A stretch of 64,000 bases of DNA from Epiperipatus broadwayi (lineage: Eukaryota > Onychophora > Udeonychophora > Euonychophora > Peripatidae), in NCBI GenBank assembly GCA_028023455.1, contig JAQFVV010000049.1, forward strand, positions 2,910,536 through 2,974,535. Direction: 5' to 3'. The position numbers and the translations under genes are program-made. How positions within the stretch are numbered: the stretch's first letter is position 1; every line of letters starts with the position of its first letter. Positions 11,936 to 22,760 of this stretch are shown here, one piece after another. The notes under the pieces are model-generated. The model had not been told where the DNA came from. It saw nothing but the letters and a program-made list of their open reading frames with translations, and ran no database searches.

Positions 11936-12395
11936 ATATATATTGTAACGAGCACAGACGTTCGTTACATTGTTGTTGTTTTTTATTTATTAAACATGAA
12001 AGTAAATTAAAAAGTTCGCATTTAAAAATTTTCTTTTAGAATTAAAAATTGAAATTAAATATCATCTTAAACTCTTATATATTAAATCGCACAGATATAA
12101 AAAATTATTAAAATAAAACTGTATTAAAAATAGAAAAGGTATTTTAAAAACAAAAACTTAAAAAAGATTTGGAGATAAAATTATATCTTTAAATTTATCT
12201 TTAAATATATCTTTGATTTGGAAAACAGGTTAATTAATCAGAAATGGAAATGATAAATTTAATTAGTCAAATGTAAACCAGCCTTCGGCATTTAAATGTA
12301 AAAACACCGGTCAGATAAGAAAACAATAGAAACTGTTAGCAAATAAGAAGAAATCCCTATGGAATCGGACCGCAGCGAAAGGACCATCGCATCGG

Positions 12396-12436
12396 TGACG
12401 TAATGTAAATTCAATCCTTCACATTAATATAAAAGG
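12396..12436 (+). promoter_or_regulatory. LTR promoter: CRE-like site and TATA box
   Basis: TGACGTAA (12396-12403) resembles a cAMP-response element half. The consensus TATAAAAGG follows at 12428-12436. The start site is expected about 25-30 bp further on, near the tcagtga at 12454-12460. The same sites recur in LTR2 (TATA 14392-14400) and LTR3 (16372-16380). Confidence 0.65.
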
Positions 12437-12516
12437 AATATTTGGAAATTATTAATCAGTGACTAGTTATTGATGATTATTACGATGTAACAGCTAGGTG
12501 TTAGTGCTGAGGGGAT

Positions 12517-12570
12517 ATTCGATAAATAATGATACCTTACGGTGAGTATCTAGAATGTATTTATTCGAAT
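12517..12570 (+). ncRNA. Structured hairpin unit, copy hp1 in LTR1
   Basis: GATACCTTACGGTGAGTATC (12531-12550) folds as a 5-bp stem GATAC/GTATC around a 10-nt loop CTTACGGTGA. It is enclosed by a longer stem, 12517-12528 (attcgataaata) with 12558-12570 (tatttattcgaat). Equivalent copies are at 14495-14514 (LTR2) and 17464-17483 (LTR3). In LTR3 the outer stem extends to agacattcg/cgaatgtct. The unit lies about 100 bp downstream of the TATA box and would be in the transcript. Function unknown. Confidence 0.6.
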
Positions 12571-12587
12571 GTCTTTTAAGTTATTGG

Positions 12588-12653
12588 TGACAATGCAAGT
12601 ATCTTATGATGAATACTATTGGGTTACGTAGAAATTTCCCTCCGCAATTGTCA
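12588..12653 (+). ncRNA. Structured multi-helix unit, copy hp2 in LTR1
   Basis: AGTATCTTATGATGAATACT (12598-12617) has stem AGTAT/ATACT and loop CTTATGATGA. An outer stem pairs TGACAATGC (12588-12596) with GCAATTGTCA (12644-12653). A possible weak third helix is GGG (12621-12623) with CCC (12638-12640). Copies are at 14562-14581 and 17531-17550. The loop is the same as in hp1 and hp3 apart from transitions, while the stems differ and still pair. Confidence 0.6.
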
Positions 12654-13189
12654 GTAATCAATAATTTTGTATTTTGATCGTTTATGTTTACTTTGAAATG
12701 TTTTTGACCGTGAAATCTATGTAACCGATCTATATTCAACATTATAAACAAGCTTTCCTAAATTTATCTGTGCGAACTTAATTAAAATGTAAAATCAGAA
12801 TGTAATAGTAATTAAAGGTAAATTAAAGTCAAAAATCAAAGTTAAAAATAATGTTAAATGTTAAAATGTAAAACTAATACTAAAATAATTTAAAATCTAT
12901 ATATATATGTGTGTAAATAAATTTTTGTATGTTAATTACTGGCAGTGGCTTATTTTATTCCTTTTTTTATATATACTCTTAGATTATCTTATTAAATCTC
13001 TGCTATTCCACTGAGCTAGTGACATGGGCTAACGACCGGAATCAAAATTTAAAAAAAAAAAAAAATAATTTTTTTTTTTTTTTTGACTTACGTATCTGCC
13101 TACTTTATAAATTTTTCTAGGTTCAAATGCCTAGATGGCGCCCCGTAGTGCAGTTTACGTTAAGTCGCCTTTCTCCGGATCGTTACAAC

Positions 13190-13207
13190 TGGCGCCCAAC
13201 GTGGGGC
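13190..13207 (+). other. Primer-binding site, tRNA-Lys (Lys1,2) type
   Basis: TGGCGCCCAACGTGGGGC begins 2 bp after the LTR1 end. It is the classic 18-nt complement of the tRNA-Lys1,2 3' end used by many retroelements. In the second unit (15158-15177) the equivalent is corrupted to a sequence containing ctttcccaatctggggc, so only the first unit keeps a usable site. Confidence 0.9.
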
Positions 13208-13465
13208 CGATCTTTAATAAACCACGTATACCCTGAACAAATTCTTCTCAAAATGAAACATTTTTATCTGTTTACATAAAGTCGTATACTTTAAATCTTA
13301 TAAAAGCACTGCCAGAAAGAAATAGCGCATATATATTAAACACGAGAACATATAAATAATTTTAAAACTAAATTTTGTTAAAAAAAAAAGTCAAAAGGTT
13401 GCAATAAATATGTTTTTTTTTGTTGATATATATTATGCTTTATCGTGTATAGGCGCGCACAGCCA

Positions 13466-13566
13466 CATAAGTTTATGATCGAAATGTGGTACCTTACGAT
13501 GAGTACCGTTGGGAATTTACTTCAGTGTAATCCTATTTAAGCATTTTAATCAGTCATAAATAAGTT
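13466..13566 (+). ncRNA. Structured multi-helix unit, copy hp3 in internal region 1
   Basis: GGTACCTTACGATGAGTACC (13488-13507) forms stem GGTAC/GTACC with loop CTTACGATGA. Flanks pair as an outer stem, tttatgatcgaaatgt (about 13472-13487) with gcattttaatcagtcataaa. A further helix pairs gggaatttac with gtgtaatcc just downstream of the hairpin. The second internal region carries the same hairpin at 15461-15480. The layout parallels hp2 although the surrounding sequence differs. Confidence 0.55.
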
Positions 13567-13914
13567 GGTGGTATGTATAATTGTGCTGCAAATATACACG
13601 TATAAATCCATTATCTTTCAAAACGTATTTAGTTCAATGCAACCTTCTTAAATAAATAATTTAAATAACTTGCTTGTTATGCCGTATGTAAAAATAAAAT
13701 GTATAAAATAAAATAGAACACTTGTGGGGAGGAGGTGAACGTAAATGGTCCTTGGAAAACGATAGTAAACATTTTTCTTTTTGTATATAGTCTTTTTGTA
13801 AAATTATTAACCGGATGTTTTGTAAATGTCTTTGTCAATCGTGTACCGTAATTACTAACCCTAAGTAAAATATTTTTTTTTTTGATCATTTTTTTTTAAG
13901 TAACTTTACTGATA

Positions 13915-15155
13915 TGTAACGAGCACAGACGTTCGTTACATTGTTGTTTTTTTTATTTTTATTAAACATGAAAGTAAATTAAAAAGTTCGCATTTAAAAA
14001 TTTTCTTTTAGAATTAAAAATTGAAATTAAATATCATCTTAAACTCTTATATATTAAATCGCACAGATAATGAAAAATTATTAAAATAAAACTTTATTAA
14101 AGAAAAAGTATTTTAAAACTAAATTTTAAAAAGATTTGGAGATAAAATTATATCTTTAAATTTATCTTTAAATATATTTTTGATTTGGAAAACAGGTTAA
14201 TTAATCAGAAATGGAAATGATTGTTAATTAGTTAAATGTAAACCAGCCTTGGCATTTAAATGTAAAAACACCGGTCAGATAAGAAAACAATAGAAACTGT
14301 TAGCAAATAAGAAGAAATCCCTATGGAATCGGACCGCAGCGAAAGGACCATCGCATCGGTGACGTAATGTAAATTCAATCCTTCACATTAATATAAAAGG
14401 AATATTTGGAAATTATTAATCAGTGACTAGTTATTGATGATTATTACGATGTAACAGCTAGGTGTTAGTGCTGAGGGGATATTCGATAAATAATGATACC
14501 TTACGGTGAGTATCTAGAATGTATTTATTCGAATGTCTTTTAAGTTATTGGTGACAATGCAAGTATCTTATGATGAATACTATTGGGTTACGTAGAAATT
14601 TCCCTCCGCAATTGTCAGTAATCAATAATTTTGTATTTTGATCGTTTATGTTTACTTTGAAATGTTTTTGACCGTGAAATCTATGTAACCGATCTATATT
14701 CAACATATATAAAACAAGCTTTCTATAATCCCATCTGTGCGAACTTAATTAAAATGTAAACTTAGAATATAATAGTAATTAAAGGTAAATTAAAGTCTAA
14801 AAGTCAAAGTTAAAAATAATGTTAAATGTTAAAATGTAAAACTAATACTAAAATAATTTTAAATCTTATATATATATATATGTGCATAAATAAATTTTTG
14901 TATGTTAATTACTGGCAGTGGCTTATTTTATTCTTTTTTTTATATATACTCTTAGATTATCTTATTAAATCTCTGCTATTCCACTGAGCTAGTGACATGG
15001 GCTAACGACCGGAATCAAAATTTAAAAAAAAAAATAATATTTTTTTTTTTTTGACTTACGTATCTGCCTACTTTATAAATTTTTCTAGGTTCAAATGCCT
15101 AGATGGCGCCCCGTAGTGCAGTTTACGTTAAGTCACCTTTCTCCGGATCGTTACA
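13915..15155 (+). repeat. LTR2 of the array (1241 bp, short form)
   Basis: It is nearly identical to LTR1, with the same TGTAACGA start, TCGTTACA end, TATA box (14392-14400) and the same 989-bp deletion relative to LTR3. Differences are small indels in A/T runs and a few substitutions. Confidence 0.9.
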
Positions 15156-15887
15156 ACTGGCTTTCCCAATCTGGGGCCGATCTTTAATAAACCACAAATA
15201 CCCTGAGCAAATTTTGTCAAAATGAAATATTTTTATCTGTTTACATAAAGTCGTATACTTTAAATCCTATAAAAGCTCTGCCAGTAAAAGAAATAGCACA
15301 TATATTAAACACGAGAAAGTATAAATAATTTTAAAACTAATTTTTGTTAAAAAAAAAAAAAGTCAAAAGGTTGCAATAAATATGTTTTTTTTTTGTTGAT
15401 ATATATTATGCTTTATCGTGTATAGGCGCGCACAGCCACATAAGTTTATGATCGAAATGTGGTACCTTACGATGAGTACCGTTGGGAATTTACTTCAGTG
15501 TAATCCTATTTAAGCATTTTAATCAGTCATAAATAAGTTGGTGGTATTTATAATTGTGCTGCAAATATACACGTATAAATCCATTATCTTTCAAAACGTA
15601 TTTAGTTCAATGCAACCTTCTTAAATAAATAATTTAAATAACTTGCTTGTCATGCCGTATGTAAAAATAAAATGTATAAAATAAAATAGAACACTTGTGG
15701 GGAGGGGTGTAAACGTAAATGGTCCTTAGGTAAGCGATAGTAAACATTTTTCTTTTTGTATATAGTCTTTTTGTAAAATTATTAACCGGATGTTTTGTAA
15801 ATGTCTTTGTCAATCGTGTACCGTAATTACTAACCCTAAGTAAAATATTTTTTTTTGATCATTTTTTTTTAAGTAACTTTACTGATA
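15156..15887 (+). mobile_element. Internal region 2 of the LTR element, non-coding
   Basis: This is a near-duplicate of 13188-13914. The primer-binding site after LTR2 is altered, the structured hairpin is kept at 15461-15480, and the purine-rich tract lies near 15699-15712. No protein domain is found. Confidence 0.8.
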
Positions 15888-18117
15888 TGTAACGAGCACA
15901 GACGTTCGTTACATTGTTGTTGTTTTTTATTTATTAAACATGAAAGTAAATTAAAAAGTTCGCATTTAAAAATTTTCTTTTAGAATTAAAAATTGAAATT
16001 AAATATCATCTTAAACTCTTATATATTAAATCGCACAGATATAAAAAATTATTAAAATAAAACTGTATTAAAAATAGAAAAGGTATTTTAAAAACAAAAA
16101 CTTAAAAAGATTTGGAGATAAAATTATATCTTTAAATTTATCTTTAAATATATTTTTGATTTGGAAAACAGGTTAATTAATCAGAAATGGAAATGATTGT
16201 TAATTAGTTAAATGTAAACCAGCCTTCGGCATTTAAATGTAAAAACACCGGTCAGATAGGAAAACAATAGAAACTTTCAGCAAATGAAATAAATCCATTT
16301 GGAAATCGGACCGCAGCGAAAGGACCATCGCATCATCGGTGACGTAATGTAAATTCAATCCTTCACATTAATATAAAAGGAAAATTTGGAAATTATTAAT
16401 CAGTGACTAGTTATTGATGATTATTACGATGTAACAGCTAGGTGTTAGTGCTGAGGGGATTGAAAAAGACGCACAGCTTCAATCCCTTCAGTTCTGCTAA
16501 GAAAGGAAGAAAAATGAGCCATCGTTTCTACATTGAGGACCAACTAAATTAAAAAACCTCCGAATGAATAAATAAAACAACGGCTAAATGGATACCAATT
16601 TTAGGACGGCGTGGGAATTTACGTTCATGGCAAGCAACGGATAAAGTTGGACGTTTTAAAATCGTAAGAACTTATATATTCACTTGAAACAATAAGAACT
16701 CTAAATTTTAAAACTTTTTAATAAATAATGCAATAGAATCCTATCTGACCAAACTAAATTCTTCATTAATAATGTTATTTGATGTATTTTTTTTCTTATT
16801 TATTTTGTAAAATCATTTCCATTTATTTATTTTTTGTTCTTTAAGTTTTATTATGATTGTTGTTTTCCGTTAAATTAATTATAAAAATGTTAAACTTAAG
16901 TCGGGCGTGAATGGCTGTATAGATTTGTAAAGTTATATTAGGGGAGGGTAATCTTAGGTTATTTATGTCGTTGTGAGATTGGGTCAATGGATTGGATATA
17001 TTGATGTAGTTAGTAAATGTAATCGGAGATTCGCTACTGGCAGAATCGTTTATATATACGCCGCACTCACCCGTTTGCCTATGGAAGGAATTATAAGACG
17101 GAGAACGCAGTTCCTTTCTATGGAGTTTTTTTTTATTGTTCTTCTCGTTAGATAGATGTAATATTCCTATCTGATTGAGAGTCAATGTCTTTCTTAATTC
17201 TTTTGGTGCTGCCGTATTTCGTATTACATTGAATACATCGATATATCAGATGGATTGATGACAGTTTGACGGCGAATTTTAGCCTAAGGTTAAATAGGGA
17301 TAGAATATTTTAATTTCAATGCAAATCTATGTAGTATTCATACTCGATTCTAAAAATGCATTAAACTTAAGTTGTTTATAGACGCTTGCATGGATTGTTT
17401 ATCGGTTAACTATGTTTTGCGTTTTCATATTTGATCAAAATATATAGACATTCGATAAATAATGATACCTTACGGTGAGTATCTAGAATGTATTTATTCG
17501 AATGTCTTTTAAGTTATTGGTGACAATGCAAGTATCTTATGATGAATACTATTGGGTTACGTAGAAATTTCCCTCCGCAATTGTCAGTAATCAATAATTT
17601 TGTATTTTGATCGTTTATGTTTACTTTGAAATGTTTTTGACCGTGAAATCTATGTAACCGATCTATATTCAACATTATAAACAAGCTTTCCTAAATTTAT
17701 CTGTGCGAACTTAATTAAAATGTAAAATCAGAATGTAATAGTAATTAAAGGTAAATTAAAGTCAAAAATCAAAGTTAAAAATAATGTTAAATGTTAAAAT
17801 GTAAAACTAATACTAAAATAATTTTAAATCTATATATATATGTGTGTAAATAAATTTTTGTATGTTAATTACTGGCAGTGGCTTATTTTATTCCTTTTTT
17901 TATATATACTCTTAGATTATCTTATTAAATCTCTGCTATTCCACTGAGCTAGTGACATGGGCTAACGACCGGAATCAAAATTTAAAAAAAAAAAAATAAT
18001 AATTTTTTTTTTTTGACTTACGTATGTGCCTACTTTATAAATTTTTCTAGGTTCAAATGCCTAGATGGCGCCCCGTAGTGCAGTTTACGTGAAGTCGCCT
18101 TTCTCCGGATCGTTACA
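15888..18117 (+). repeat. LTR3 of the array (2230 bp, long form)
   Basis: It matches LTR1/LTR2 on both sides of an additional segment, 16461-17449. That segment is also present, with its parts in a different order, in the related solo LTR at 54833-56900. The long form is therefore more likely the original state than an insertion. The segment has no TSD, terminal repeats or coding domain. The LTR ends in (TA)n at 18118. Confidence 0.85.
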
Positions 18118-18139
18118 ATATATATATATATAATACAAA

Positions 18140-18850
18140 ACCATAAAACAATATAATACTAGATAAACATCCAAACTTTACCAAAATCCTTACATGACCA
18201 TGGTTTCATTTACTAAACAAATAAACCTTCTCAAGTGAAAATCAAACTAAAGAAGCAATAAATATATAAAAACAAACAAACCTTCCATAATTCATTTCAA
18301 AAACCAGCTTCCCTTTATATCAAAAGATGACTTCTTAAGATTATCATTAAAGTTTTCTTTACTCTTCTCTTTAATTCAATCTTTTCATAAAAAATAACCA
18401 TTGTATTGTCAAACAATATTTTATGACCTGTATTCAATTTATGAATATACAAAGCTGAGTTATGATACCTATGTTTAACTCTACTTATAAACTTTAATTT
18501 TTTCATTAAGGCTAAATTTACTCTGTACTATAGAAATCTTACTACAACTAGAAGGAATCTTATAAATAATACCAGGAATAGATTTACTATCAATCAACTG
18601 TTTTGAAGAATTCAGTAAAGAATTCAAATCAGAATCTTACTTTCATGCAACTTTCGTTCCTTCTAACAAATGATTATTCTTATAAACCAAATTATAAATT
18701 GATGACTTAAAAGATAAAGACATAAACTTTATCATTACTAGTCATAAAGTTTTTTCTAATAGTGTCATAACTATAAATATTATTATTAAATACATGGTGA
18801 CATTGATACAAAGTTCTTTATAGATTTTTTTAAAGTTTACTTAGCAAAAA
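18140..18850 (-). pseudogene. Penelope-like element fragment, minus strand (GIY-YIG nuclease relic)
   Basis: Minus-strand translation gives SIPGIIYKIPSSCSKISIVQ near 18580-18520, the GIY-YIG start with the second motif worn away. In another frame it gives NSALYIHKLNTGHKILFDN (18455-18400), characteristic of PLE nucleases. Upstream (18850-18600), shifting frames give coherent pieces such as SSIYNLVYKNNHLLEG and LLNSSKQLIDSK that fit the RT-nuclease linker. The tail runs towards (TA)n at 18118-18133, where the LTR array sits. It faces the plus-strand PLE fragment at 11225-11935. Confidence 0.65.
18199..18235 (-). ncRNA. Hammerhead-like remnant in minus-strand PLE tail (weak)
   Basis: On the minus strand the order is TTGAGAAG, stem GTTTA, a loop, stem TAAAT, then GAAACCATGG. 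This is the same box order and four-base spacer as in the PLE tails at 4526 and 33076. Stem II is only five A/T-rich pairs. Confidence 0.3.
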
Positions 18851-19770
18851 AATTTATTTTTATATTTTTAATAAGACCACTGGAGGCAAGATACTTACAA
18901 CATAAAATTTTCACCATTTTCAAAATTGAACAAACACACTTAGAATGGTAAAATTGCATTGAAAGAAAATCAAATTATTTTAAAGTGGAATAACCTGAAT
19001 TATTACAATCAATTCAAAATAGCTGCTTTTAGAAACTTTATAGTTTTTGAATCAACTTATTTTTGTGATCAAATCTTCTTTAATATGAGTTTTATAAAAA
19101 ACAAACAAATTAAGAAGTCAACATAATAATGAGAGTTTGTTAAGTCAGTTAAAACTGAAAAATGTAAGTTATTTTCTGAAACGAACCAACTTTGTGCCAC
19201 ATAATATTTTTAAAAATCTCACTAAGGTCTAAGTAATTTTTTGTTTGTTTTTAAGAGAGGTTCAGTTTCTATTATAAGTACACTGATTCTATTATGTTCT
19301 ACTACCAATATAAATGTTCAAACACAATCACAAACATTCCATAACCCATATTGTTTATCAACTTATTTTTTCTCCTCCCTTACAACTTTTAATTTTTTGA
19401 TCTGCTTATTTAAACAAAATGGTTCTTCATATTACAAAAGTTGCTGACTCTGCGTCTAGAACGTCTTTCACAAGAGCTCAAGATTTAAAACTAATTGACA
19501 TGATCAGCTCTAAAAGAAGTGTGGCAAATTTGCAACATTTTAGTGGTTACATGTATTTATCAAGTGCATTAATCAATTAATCACACACACACACAAGTTA
19601 AAATATTGATTTTAAAAAAAAACAAATACTATTTCTAACAGACAATATTTTCATTTTCTTACTTTGTTATCTTGCCTGATAGTATTTGGAACCTTAACAT
19701 AATGTAGGCCCAGTCATCATGAGTTTTCACACCAATAATTACATCTCTGCATATAATCATGACAATATGA
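18851..19770. other. AT-rich sequence, no feature recognised
   Basis: There is a short (CA)n at about 19583-19596 and otherwise nothing recognisable. The 68-codon frame at 19241-19447 has no domain support. Confidence 0.5.
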
Positions 19771-19774
19771 TTAT

Positions 19775-20010
19775 AAAAACTGGCAAAAATACAGTAGTGC
19801 CACTCAGTGCCAGCCAGAGTAATCAATGGATGCCAGAAGGCTTACACATAAAATCCCTATCTAGTGCCTACTGATCCAATATCCACAGACTAGTTTCTGA
19901 CTTGTGGCCTTCATCAGTGAGGAGCCTTGGATCAGAGAGCACTACTGTATGGAGAGTTTTTCCTGTTTAATAACAGTTATGAGCGAGCATAAGAAATGGT
20001 GATCATGTAA
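19775..20010. mobile_element. Fold-back MITE, family with ctctccatatagta ends, copy 1
   Basis: The left arm (acagtagtgccactcagtgc, from about 19791) and right arm (ending actactgtatggagagtt, about 19960) are inverted complements. The centre contains gcctactgatccaatatcc and the cttcatcagtga turn. Two further copies are at 29578-30000 and 46141-46436. After the right arm, the sequence ataacagttatgagc...aagaaatggtgatcatg is shared with the copy at 46.4 kb. Non-coding. Confidence 0.75.
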
Positions 20011-21776
20011 TGTGATTATATGGTATATAATCATACTTTTACAGTTTAACTACATGTATATCAATGTGACTCCAGTGATTTTTTTTGCGCAAGTTCTAAA
20101 AGCTGAGTAAGACAATGGCAGGAAGGGCATTAGAAAACAGGGAGTCCATTATCATTCTAACAGATATTAACAACGTTTTACTATGGCTAGTACTTGTTTC
20201 TGATCACAGATAGTGGTTGTTGTATTGAAAATGTTATAGTGAACTAAGTATTATTAGATTTTTTTTATATTTTGAAAATCAGTTTAATAACACAAGTTTA
20301 ATTTTTTAAAAGCTTAAGTATATCTATAAAAAAGTATTTTAAGAGAAAAACCTTTAAGCTCAACTAAAATGTTATCAGATTTTAATTTTTATTTTAATCT
20401 AAAAGTCTTACTTTATTTTAACAAGTATTAGAAATACTTTTACCTGTGCTAGTGGCAATTAGCTATTTGAAAACACTTTTTAAAGTGTAAAAAGTTTCAC
20501 TTCTTTAGAAAAAAATATTACCACAACCTTTTAAAAAGATTATACTATTTTTAATAAAGATTTCAATTATTAATCCTCAAGTGAAATTATATTTTTGAAA
20601 TCAAAACGTTTGTTTATTGTTCTCGCAGATTTTCGCAGAAATTCTAATAATCTTTTTGAACAAATTTGCCAATTATTGTTAATACTTAATTTAAATTATT
20701 TCCTACAGACGGCACTCAAAAATAGAATTTTATAGTAATTAAATTTGAGGATGACAAAAATTAGTAAAGCAATTTTTATTAAAATGGGATAGGAAAAAAG
20801 AATAAATAAATCAATGTCGGAAGAATGACTTTGTAATGAGAAATAAAAGTAGATAAATTTATTGTGGTATACAACAGGTCTGAAGAATTGGAACACTTAA
20901 GACGGCTCTAGGATTTTTAGAAATAAGGCATTTGCATGGAAATTTCTGACTTTATTTAAGTAGGAGCTACTTTACATCACAATCGTTAATTTTTATATTT
21001 TAAAAAGTATCTAATTAATTAGTAGATTTAAAATGTTTATTGATTATGTAAAATATTTAGATCCTTTCATATTAGTTCAATAAAGTATAATTACGTTTCA
21101 AAGATAAACTTTATTCTATGCTCAATGGTTAAATGGGATTCAGAATAATATATACATGTAAATACATAAGATTAGGTACAAATTACATACTCAGGTATGA
21201 GTTATGCCAATGATTATATGTAGTTCATCATAGAAAAATATTTTCATATTGCTGGGATGAGTACAAATTTTTGGGTACTTATACAATAATACAGAATCGA
21301 TATCTAGATATATCATATGGACAACAGTTTCAAATGCAATCAAATGTTCATTCAATATTGGAATACATTTGACCAGTTATATAAAATTAGTATTTACAAG
21401 TTTTTTTTTTTTGTAAAAAAGTCAATAAAAAAATCAAGTTGAGCTATGTTATTTATGTTTCAACATTGCCAAACATTTTTACTAAATGTCCATAAAAGTT
21501 TTATTAGTTGAAGCACTACAAAGTTCATTGAGTATTTCTCTTGTGTGTATAGATTGTAGGCTTAGAACAATCTTGTTGCAGTAGAAGCTTCATGAGTATC
21601 TTTGAGAAATGCTTTTGCTTGGTGTGATAGGAGGTTATAGGTTAGACAGTGACTTTAGGTATGACTGTGTGGCAACAAAAATATCAGAGGTGTTTCTACC
21701 ATCCTTAGGTCTCAGCTGTTTAAGTTTATTAGAATAATTAATACTATAGTTGATGCCAATAATCTGTTTTATATAT
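20011..21776. other. AT-rich sequence, no feature recognised
   Basis: I see no coding, RNA or repeat relationship. Confidence 0.5.
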
Positions 21777-21863
21777 CCAATGCATAAGCTTGTGGTTAAG
21801 ACCTATAGAGGTCCCTACCTTCGCATTTTCAACCACACATTCTTTAGGTTTATTACCTTAGTA
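21777..21863. repeat. 87-bp dispersed repeat, copy 1
   Basis: It begins ccaatgcataagcttgtggt and ends ggtttattaccttagta. The copy at 51443-51530 is about 90% identical by eye, in the same orientation, in otherwise unrelated flanks. It contains a small hairpin, gacctatagaggtc. Class unknown. Confidence 0.75.
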
Positions 21864-22595
21864 TCATTATAACATCTTTTGACTTATTCCCATAATAAAT
21901 AACTTTTATTGTTTTCTAGAATTCCATAAATAACTATAATTAAAATTTGCTTCTGCAATAAATGATATCTATGAGTAATCTGTTTAATCCTAATAATACC
22001 ACTACCCATCTCATTAACCTGACAATAACTTTCAAAACAGAAAAGTGCAGATATTAATCATTTTTGCATGACTATGGGTAAAATTGGAACCATATTTTAT
22101 TTCAGTTAATACTAAAAATATTTGTATTGTGTTTTAGTAAATAAATTAGCTTTTCAGAAAATTATTTTATTTTTTAATATTAATAGTTGCTACTTTTAAA
22201 TTGTTTATTACCAATTTCTTATTTTTAATTTTTATTTATTTATTTTTTGTTTGCCAACATTTTTTTTCCTTTAATAAGATTATTTCATCTTTGTTTTTTA
22301 CTGATTTCACATTAAAATAATTTTATTAAAAAAAACAAACGAAAGAATTATTATTTTATTAATTTAAAGTTTTTTTCCTAATTATTGATGACATAACAGA
22401 TTGTAATAGAAATATTCAAGTCATATGTGTAGACCTTTCAACCTGCTATTAACAGATTTGTTACATCAGACCCTTATTTTATCTATATGTTTATCCATTG
22501 TTTAGATATTTAATGAATTCAGTTTACTTTATTTTAATATATGAATTTTTTCTACAGTACAGGCTTTTTCATACCTGCACCCCAATATATAATAT
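21864..22595. other. AT-rich sequence, no feature recognised
   Basis: T-rich, with no supported feature. Confidence 0.5.
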
Positions 22596-22596
22596 A

Positions 22597-22760
22597 TAGG
22601 GGGTTTGAATTCAGATCTTCACCTTACCCCCAACCATCCATGCCATCTCCTACTGCTGACACACTTGATCACATACATGTTGAAAAGACAAATAATCACC
22701 AACACACATATTTCATGCTAAATCAGCACCTGTCAGCCAGTGCAGACCATTATTTTGTTT
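22597..22760 (+). repeat. Diverged copy of the 38-40 kb palindrome repeat unit
   Basis: The order gggtttgaattcagatcttc, catccatgccatctcc, gacacacttgatcacataca, catatttcatgctaaatcag follows the unit repeated four times at 38255-39955 (gacttgaattcagac..., atccatctta..., acccataaccaaatacatg, atttcatgctaaacc). The frame across it is a by-product of the repeat. Confidence 0.6.

Larger units (their letters stand above)
11944..13187 (+). repeat. LTR1 of the array (1244 bp, short form)
   Basis: It runs from TGTAACGAGCACAGACG to GGATCGTTACA. The first 26 bp form a hairpin (TGTAACGA ... TTCGTTACA). A TATA box is at 12428-12436 and AATAAA near 12914-12919. Compared with LTR3 it lacks about 989 bp between ggggat (ends 12516) and attcgataaat (12517). 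Two structured hairpins are at 12531-12550 and 12598-12617. It is nearly identical to LTR2. Confidence 0.9.
13188..13914 (+). mobile_element. Internal region 1 of the LTR element, non-coding
   Basis: These 727 bp between LTR1 and LTR2 contain an intact primer-binding site (13190-13207), a structured hairpin (13488-13507) and a purine-rich tract gtggggaggaggtgaa (13723-13738). The tract lies about 180 bp before LTR2, not directly against it as a polypurine tract usually does. No conserved coding domain is present. The nearly identical second copy is 15156-15887. Confidence 0.8.
11944..18117 (+). mobile_element. Tandem non-autonomous LTR retrotransposon array (LTR-int-LTR-int-LTR)
   Basis: Three LTRs (11944-13187, 13915-15155, 15888-18117) alternate with two internal regions of about 730 bp. 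Each LTR starts TGTAACGA and ends TCGTTACA. Neither internal region encodes gag, protease, RT or integrase, so the element must rely on enzymes supplied in trans. The whole block is flanked by (TA)n on both sides and lies in a PLE tail, so it behaves as one composite insertion. The tandem form could arise by LTR-LTR recombination between two copies. LTR orientation is fixed by the primer-binding site after LTR1, the TATA box and the AATAAA downstream. Small frames inside (for example 13677-13889 and 16841-17185) show no retroviral domain. Confidence 0.9.

Noticed and set aside
16841-17185. 114-codon minus frame and overlapping plus frame inside LTR3
   Set aside because: They lie in the LTR segment shared with a solo LTR in which these frames are broken; no domain recognised.
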